Shown piece after piece: positions 55,861-57,500 of a stretch of DNA of 57,500 nucleotides (the first letter of the stretch is position 1; the number at the start of each line of letters is the position of its first letter). The translations under genes were made by a program, and so were the position numbers. The notes under the pieces were generated by a model. That model did no database searches, was not told where the DNA came from, and saw only the letters and a program-made list of their open reading frames with translations. The stretch is from Glandiceps talaboti (taxonomy: Eukaryota > Hemichordata > Enteropneusta > Spengelidae): the NCBI RefSeq assembly GCF_964340395.1, contig NC_135554.1:19343092-19400591 (forward strand), given 5' to 3'.

Positions 55861-57162
55861 AACACACACACATTCACACACACCTCACATACACACACAT
55901 ACACACATACACACACACACACATACACACGCACGCACACACACACACACGAACGCACACACACATACACACACCTCACATACACACACATACACACACA
56001 TACACGCACACACATACACACGCACGCACGCACACATCATGATTGTATATGTAACGTGGGTGCACTCTAGGTTTATGAAATACTAGTATCTTCACAGGGA
56101 GCTCAGGCTCAGTTAGTTTTGTTTACAAATACAAGTAAACAAACAAACAAACAAAACACAAAAATGAATAAACAAGTAAACAAGCAAACAAAAACATAAA
56201 GCAATAAACCGATAAATGTAGATAAACACATGAATGAACAACAACAACAACGCAAATGCAAACAAACAAACAAACAAACAAACAAACAAACAAACAAATA
56301 AATAAATAAATAAATAAATAAACAAACAAATATTGACACACACACACCCCTATAAATTAGTCACCATCAGAGATACCCCTATCTCCATTGGTGACTATTT
56401 GGGGGTAGGTTTGTTTGTTTGTTTGTGTGTTGGTTGGTTTGTTGTTGTTTATTCGTGTATTTATCTACTCATTTATCGGTTTATTTGTTTATGTTTTTGT
56501 TTGTATATATATATATTTGTTTGTTTACTTGTTTTTTTGTATTTGTAAACTGTAAGATACTGACCTGACCTTATATCTTTCGATATAATGTTGTATGCAC
56601 TTATCAGTCACTTATGTATGCGATGGTCACATCGCTTTTATTTTTCATCACCGCCTACAGCTAATACGTTTGACATCACGAATGGTATAAGGAACATTGC
56701 CGAAAGAAAGGTAAGTTACTTGCAGCAGTAAATGGCGAGATGACCTCATTAGCCATTCATCTTAAGAGAGCTTGCCATATCCCATCACAACCAAGTCATT
56801 ATACTTAAAGTAGTGAATTTCAAACATATATATTGTGGACAAGTATTCTCTTCTCACTACTACGATGACATTGCTCATATTCCCATATCTTTGAATTTGG
56901 CATTCTGGACAGAAATTTGGAGTAGTCGTCATCTGGCTTGACAGATATTGATTCGTTCCATTGTCTGGCTAGACACAAATGTAAGATTCCTCAGTGTTAG
57001 AAGGCCCAACATGACAAATCGACTCACACTTTCCAACTGTCACTAGTTTGCAATTCCAATTATGGAAAATTGTATAGAATTATTTTTACCCTATTTTCAC
57101 AGACAGAGCTGCAGTGTAATTATGAGGAAACCATAGATGGCAGTGAGCCAAAACTAAATGAG
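34263..57162 (+). CDS. TIR domain - helical repeat - tyrosine-kinase-like pseudokinase (partial, 12 exons)
   Basis: Exons: 34263-34302, 47587-48324, 49900-50651, 50845-50992, 51368-52115, 52503-52618, 53018-53214, 53900-54056, 55308-55393, 55781-55817, 56661-56710 and 57103-57162. It continues past the window. All phases agree, giving 1043 codons so far. Residues 1-50 are acidic and Ser-rich. A TIR domain lies at about 52-185 (FSVFLPYVEN, DYKDYTAGKGIAENYIDHMK, SRLIVIPICSEFL). Residues 260-670 are helical, ARM/HEAT-like. A tyrosine-kinase-like domain spans about 675-960, with VALK (Lys694), HRDVIAQN (Asp795, Asn800) and SDVWMLGHVLYEVLTHG. DFG is replaced by Lys-Phe-Asn (816-818) and the helix-C Glu by Asp, so it is probably a pseudokinase. 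TIR domains act by TIR-TIR assembly or NAD+ cleavage; a signalling role here is inference. I know no described family with this order. Confidence 0.85.
34536..34594. repeat. (CGCA)n/(CA)n microsatellite
   Basis: Alternating CGCA units grade into pure CA within a short run, in intron 1. Confidence 0.95.
34727..34855. repeat. (CAA)n/(CAT)n microsatellite
   Basis: CAA repeats switch to CAT/CGT variants and back to CAA. Asn- and Met-rich ORFs here are artefacts. Confidence 0.95.
36358..36685. repeat. 26-bp minisatellite, about 12 copies
   Basis: The unit TTATGGTACAATATCCCCTC-CTAAAA repeats head to tail with small changes (ACGG for ATGG, CTAC for CTCC). There are no variable spacers. Confidence 0.95.
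36965..37288. repeat. Dispersed 320-bp repeat, copy A
   Basis: Shares long stretches with 43815-44139 in the same orientation. Examples are ACAAAAACGATTTT-CTTTTAATG (with small changes), TAGTAAAT-TATGGCACTAAAATACATT, and an ending TACTACT..ATACTGATTT/ATACAGATTT. The repeat class is unknown. Confidence 0.85.
38315..38573. repeat. (GA)n/(GACA)n compound microsatellite
   Basis: GA-rich flanks enclose about 25 GACA units. The RQTD ORF on the plus strand and the CLSV ORFs on the minus strand are artefacts. Confidence 0.95.
38840..39380 (-). mobile_element. LINE remnant (RT C-terminus, one frameshift)
   Basis: In minus sense, 39370 to about 38960 encodes a LINE C-terminus: NNEYIQTWKEELNHSHKDS, then LLSKFRLSDHTLEIELGR. 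After one frameshift near 39090 come RFCKRCNLNLVDDEIHFILH and CPIFSLQRKKLF. The KFRLS-x-H-x-L-x-IE-x-GR and Cys/His layout matches the C-terminus of the intact LINE at 18733-22248, so this is a diverged relative. The ends are not precise. Confidence 0.82.
39530..39830 (+). mobile_element. LINE 3' end (RT C-terminal tail and 3' UTR)
   Basis: In plus sense, a decayed frame reads HPLQEHENLPNGHRLRVPHA, HTNRFKLSF and, after a frameshift, VPSSIQIINP. This is the usual 'RFKxSFVPxAIxLLN' end of CR1/L2-type LINEs. The 3' UTR has GGCAATGCAAAGGAAATTTC..GAATAAAG and an ATTAATCATTA-like tail. It points away from the minus-strand remnant at 38840-39380. Confidence 0.75.
40379..42260. mobile_element. Non-autonomous PIF/Harbinger-like DNA element (1882 bp)
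   Basis: Inverted termini: the left GGGACTGGTCAGTTTCTCCA-GCCTGGGGG matches the right end, whose reverse complement is GGCACCGGTCAGTTTCTTCG-GCCTGGGGG. Direct TAA flanks both ends (40376-40378 and 42261-42263), the 3-bp TWA duplication known for PIF/Harbinger. The interior has no transposase. It holds about five diverged modules (TAGCATCTTGACAGT.., G-run, TCTCCCCCTAGAAGCC.., near 40686, 40820, 41012, 41256, 41424). G/C runs near both ends encode nothing. Confidence 0.8.
43815..44139. repeat. Dispersed 320-bp repeat, copy B
   Basis: The same-orientation counterpart of 36965-37288, about 6.8 kb away. Alignable almost throughout with short indels. Confidence 0.85.
44305..45396. mobile_element. 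1.1-kb foldback/TIR element with internal palindrome
   Basis: The ends are inverted: ACGTTGGTGGCTCACTT on the left, AGTGCGCCACCAACGT on the right. Inner matches follow (GGTTGCTAAGGGCGAGGACG versus the reverse complement of CGTCCTTCCTAGCAACGC). A near-perfect palindrome of 146 bases (44415-44560) lies inside. No transposase and no clear target duplication are seen. Confidence 0.75.
44415..44560. repeat. 146-bp near-perfect palindrome
   Basis: Arms of about 65 bases (TATGTTATTTGCCAAATAC.., CATATCTTGCTGC.., TAATTTTTCCGGTAATAACGG) face their inverse copies around an AGAGCCGGAGGCGAG centre. The RNA would fold into one long stem. Confidence 0.92.
45894..46060. mobile_element. MITE copy 1 with 9-bp target duplication (167 bp)
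   Basis: Starts TAGTCTTGCTGCTAGACG and ends GCTAGCTGATAGACTA (imperfect inverted termini). It is flanked by perfect CGCTGGCCC at 45885-45893 and 46061-46069. It contains GCGAACGAAGTTCGC and CTCGATAGCG, shared with copy 2. A 9-bp duplication is typical of Mutator-like or Merlin-type elements. Confidence 0.85.
46117..46916. mobile_element. Second Harbinger-like non-autonomous element (800 bp)
   Basis: The left end GGAGGTCTTCAGTATTTGCA then a G-run pairs with the right end, whose reverse complement is GGGAGCCTTCAGTAATTACA then GGGGG. TAA lies outside both ends (46114-46116 and 46917-46919). Internal modules 'GGGAGGGTCACATTTT' recur. It contains a (TTAGGG)-like block. No transposase. Confidence 0.75.
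46319..46370. repeat. Interstitial telomere-like TTAGGG block
   Basis: GGTTAGGGTTAAAGTTAGG, then AGAGTTAGGGTTAGGGTTAGG: about nine imperfect TTAGGG units inside the 800-bp element. Confidence 0.85.
47046..47228. repeat. (GACA)n compound tetranucleotide array
   Basis: CAGA/GACA units drift to GACG, TACG, GGCA and GGGT variants, ending in GTAG repeats beside MITE copy 2. Confidence 0.93.
47232..47349. mobile_element. MITE copy 2 of the 9-bp-duplication family (118 bp)
   Basis: TAGTCTTGCTGCTAGACG..GTCTAGCAGATAGACTA shares GGGCTTTCTTTCGATACTAT and GCGAACGAAGTTCGC with copy 1. The flanks GTAAGTAGG and GTAGGTAGG match at 8 of 9 bases, but they lie in GTAG repeats, so the duplication is weak evidence here. 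Confidence 0.82.
47414..47450. repeat. (CA)n microsatellite
   Basis: A pure CA run followed by AAAC repeats, about 140 bases before exon 2. Confidence 0.93.
47587..48324 (+). CDS. TIR-pseudokinase exon 2 (whole TIR domain)
   Basis: The acceptor is TTCGATAG|GTGACG and the donor GAAG|GTAATT. It carries the acidic leader and the full TIR domain. The box-1-like strand is KFSVFLPYVEN. Box 2 is DYKDYTAGKGIAEN, where the usual R-D-x-x-P-G reads K-D-Y-T-A-G. The helix/strand SRLIVIPICSEFL follows. I see no clear counterpart of the NADase glutamate of SARM1-type TIRs, but alignment is needed. The reading frame is open upstream of the Val codon at 47724, so that is not the start. Confidence 0.92.
48730..48838. 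mobile_element. hAT-like MITE with perfect 8-bp target duplication (109 bp)
   Basis: The perfect inverted termini CACAGGTACTCGAATCAATG (24 bases in all) face CATTGATTCGAGTACCTGTG around an A/T-rich centre. TCACAGAC flanks both sides (48722-48729 and 48839-48846). An 8-bp duplication and CA..TG ends fit the hAT superfamily. It lies in intron 2 of the TIR-pseudokinase gene. Confidence 0.92.
48929..49432. mobile_element. Long-TIR non-autonomous element (about 504 bp)
   Basis: Inverted arms of about 125 bases share TCTTCGGCGTAAATAGGTGA, GATCAGCTGTATGTGTTCAC and ACATGGAATTTGACACCATT, then TAAACACCCTCAA. The centre carries smaller inverted pieces (CTCCGGAG.., CACAGATCCTCCGGAGG). No clear target duplication; class unknown. 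Confidence 0.85.
49900..50651 (+). CDS. TIR-pseudokinase exon 3 (helical region)
   Basis: The acceptor is TATTCCAG|GATTCG and the donor GAGATG|GTAAGT. It encodes 250 mostly helical residues (e.g. LRSTIERLLIQKILPQQVVD, LASCSSNRVRMTALEELVGM) and a basic stretch, RRKSVKKKR. It resembles alpha-solenoid repeats. No named domain is certain. Confidence 0.92.
50845..50992 (+). CDS. TIR-pseudokinase exon 4 (helical region)
   Basis: The acceptor is TTGTTTCAG|ATACTG and the donor AAAG|GTAAAT. It encodes ILNSNQLVRTIQAVLFEKLK, then KYSIFTFQLLIFIIKHSKQK, hydrophobic helices matching the alpha-solenoid pattern. Confidence 0.9.
51368..52115 (+). CDS. TIR-pseudokinase exon 5 (helical end and kinase N-lobe to catalytic loop)
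   Basis: The acceptor is TTCGATAG|GGATAT and the donor CAAAG|GTAAAC. The helical segment ends near residue 670. The kinase N-lobe follows without a clear Gly-rich loop (TEVLHCQITDRKVALKLQ), then Lys694. Helix C has Asp at the usual Glu (RLKNDLMYLQKF). The hinge is VTEYMDHGNVSTFL and the catalytic loop IVHRDVIAQNFLV. Confidence 0.94.
52503..52618 (+). CDS. TIR-pseudokinase exon 6 (DFG position reads KFN)
   Basis: The acceptor is CTTTTTACAG|GTATGC and the donor CAAAG|GTACGA. It encodes RYACKLAKFNFARTFSVFPE, then ESYYQP. By register with kinases (CKISDFGLAR), Lys816-Phe817-Asn818 occupy the DFG site, losing the metal-binding Asp. Tyrosines at the activation-loop position remain. Confidence 0.92.
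52732..52930. repeat. Stepwise tetranucleotide mosaic
   Basis: (CCAT)n, (GACC)n, (GATC)n, (CCCA)n, (AGTC)n and (GAAC)n blocks follow each other in the intron between exons 6 and 7. Confidence 0.9.
53018..53214 (+). CDS. TIR-pseudokinase exon 7 (kinase C-lobe)
   Basis: The acceptor is CATTCCAG|GCAGGG and the donor TCTATG|GTAAGT. It encodes LWSAIESMKRGTSYEFSSAS and DVWMLGHVLYEVLTHGCYPY. The APE motif reads AIE, and the DVW helix-F Asp is kept. Confidence 0.94.
53331..53505. repeat. (CAA)n/(CGA)n trinucleotide array
   Basis: About 24 CAA, then CGA variants, then CAA again, within the intron between exons 7 and 8. Poly-Gln, poly-Asn and poly-Thr ORFs here are not coding, because they lie between mapped splice sites. 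Confidence 0.95.
53900..54056 (+). CDS. TIR-pseudokinase exon 8 (kinase C-terminus)
   Basis: The acceptor is AATTTCCAG|ATCGCC and the donor CCTG|GTAACT. It encodes IARGYVFPQESCIPDDWYWI, then MRGCLVLDPCHRLSLDDI. This is the final kinase block (canonical GYRMPxPxxCP..YxLMxxCWxxDPxxRP). The canonical CW and RP are changed to CL and RL. Confidence 0.93.
54100..55200. repeat. Degenerate 'AATACCTTACC' repeat, interrupted by a LINE tail
   Basis: Between exons 8 and 9, variants of ATACCTTAC(C)/TTCAATAC(CC) recur at 54120-54450 and again at 55030-55190. The LINE remnant at about 54515-55010 sits between the two parts, suggesting insertion into an older array. A 10-bp hairpin, CACAGACAAG..CTTGTCTGTG, lies near 54216-54242. 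Confidence 0.6.
54515..55010 (+). mobile_element. 5'-truncated LINE 3' end with (TTA)n tail
   Basis: In plus sense, a short frame TEYGKRAFHYSGAVLWHNLP, then LSIRSAPNSSIF matches the typical extreme C-terminus of CR1/Jockey-type LINE RTs. An AT-rich 3' UTR ends in GAGAATAAA and (TTA)n at about 54952-55008. Stops interrupt it; it is dead. Confidence 0.78.
55308..55393 (+). CDS. TIR-pseudokinase exon 9 (C-terminal tail)
   Basis: The acceptor is ATCTATAG|ATGTTT and the donor GACAGG|GTAAGT. It encodes DVSDHLILHPPPTYCGALDE, then SGTPEEPDR. This is a Pro-rich linker after the kinase with a possible phosphotyrosine site (PTYCGAL). Confidence 0.8.
55781..55817 (+). CDS. TIR-pseudokinase exon 10 (37-bp exon)
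   Basis: The acceptor is TTTGATCAAG|GGCATC and the donor TCAG|GTGAGA. It encodes GIPRDLDEILKS. It is short and so less certain, but its phases fit exons 9 and 11. A (CA)n run begins 10 bases into the next intron. Confidence 0.7.
55826..56036. repeat. (CA)n-rich microsatellite after exon 10
   Basis: CA repeats with TACA, CGCA and CTCA interruptions, starting about 10 bases after the exon 10 donor. Confidence 0.95.
56121..56550. repeat. 430-bp inverted repeat (foldback)
   Basis: The outer ends are GTTTACAAATAC and GTATTTGTAAAC. The arms share AAACATAAA-CAATAAACCGATAAATG, TAGATAAA and GAACAACAACAAC (inverted). The centre pairs TTAGTCACC with GGTGACTA. AAAC and AAAT repeats lengthen the left arm. 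It lies in the intron between exons 10 and 11. Confidence 0.85.
56661..56710 (+). CDS. TIR-pseudokinase exon 11 (50-bp exon)
   Basis: The acceptor is CGCCTACAG|CTAATA and the donor GAAAG|GTAAGT. It encodes NTFDITNGIRNIAERK. The phase is consistent on both sides. Confidence 0.75.
57103..57162 (+). CDS. TIR-pseudokinase exon 12 (last exon in window)
   Basis: The acceptor is TATTTTCACAG|ACAGAG and the donor AATGAG|GTGAGT. It encodes TELQCNYEETIDGSEPKLNE. The gene continues beyond the window, because no stop is reached. Confidence 0.78.
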
Positions 57163-57428
57163 GTGAGTTTTAATTATTGTATGATTTAGAGTCTATTCTT
57201 TGCATGATGTCAAGGTTCACATGGGTTAAAAGCTTCTTGAAAGTCATGTTGATTTTGTTTGCGTGCGGGGGGTGGTGTGGATGGGGTGGTTCGATAACAT
57301 GGGAAACGTGTGCATACTTTAGCAATACCTTCACAACATCAGAATAAAGGTAACTGACCGCATGCATAATTGTGATAGATGTTTTAACCTTACCTCATTC
57401 TCACCTGAAATTTTTGGGGGAGATATAA

Positions 57429-57500
57429 GGAATCGGTCAGTTTCTTCGGCCTATGGGTGTGCGATGGATTTGTAGGGGGGTCACCATGTTTTTAATATTG
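57429..57500. mobile_element. Left end of another Harbinger-like element (cut by window end)
   Basis: TAA, then GGAATCGGTCAGTTTCTTCG, then GCCTATGGG..TGGATTTGTAGGGGGGTCACC matches the reverse complement of the right end of the 40379-42260 element. The rest lies outside the window. Confidence 0.8.

Overview
The window is animal nuclear DNA: large spliced genes with GT-AG introns, AT-rich introns, abundant microsatellites and non-LTR retrotransposons. Two protein-coding genes account for all the host coding sequence I can support. The species cannot be named from sequence alone. An invertebrate bilaterian, probably marine (amphioxus, hemichordate or lophotrochozoan type), fits the CLIP4-like gene, the TIR/kinase gene and the repeat load.

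Left part, minus strand (3721-23946): a complete CLIP3/CLIP4-type gene with N-terminal ankyrin repeats and three CAP-Gly domains. I reconstructed ten coding exons. Every intron phase matches, and the joined frame is 657 codons plus stop. One intron carries a same-sense non-LTR retrotransposon (about 18590-22460) with an intact 1171-residue endonuclease/reverse transcriptase ORF and only the tail of its ORF1. The other introns hold minisatellites and (CA)n runs.

Middle part (about 24000-34262): intergenic DNA or 5' introns between the divergent genes, with no gene I can support. It contains a tRNA-SINE-like segment, a poly-C hairpin, a duplicated segment around a dead LINE, and a stepwise compound tetranucleotide array.

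Right part, plus strand (34263 to beyond the window end): a gene I do not recognise as a described family. It encodes an acidic leader, a TIR domain, a long helical (ARM/HEAT-like) region, then a tyrosine-kinase-like domain whose DFG motif reads KFN, so probably a pseudokinase. Twelve exons were joined in one consistent frame (1043 codons so far). Intron 1 is about 13.3 kb, with a likely GC-AG donor.

The introns of this second gene hold many non-autonomous DNA elements. Two complete and one cut-off PIF/Harbinger-like elements have TAA target duplications and G-run termini. There is a two-copy family with 9-bp target duplications, a 109-bp hAT-like MITE with a perfect 8-bp duplication, a 1.1-kb foldback with an internal palindrome, a 0.5-kb long-TIR element and a 430-bp hairpin. 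Three dead LINE tails are also present. The most interesting candidate system is the TIR-helical-pseudokinase protein, which looks like an innate-immunity or cell-death signalling scaffold (inference).
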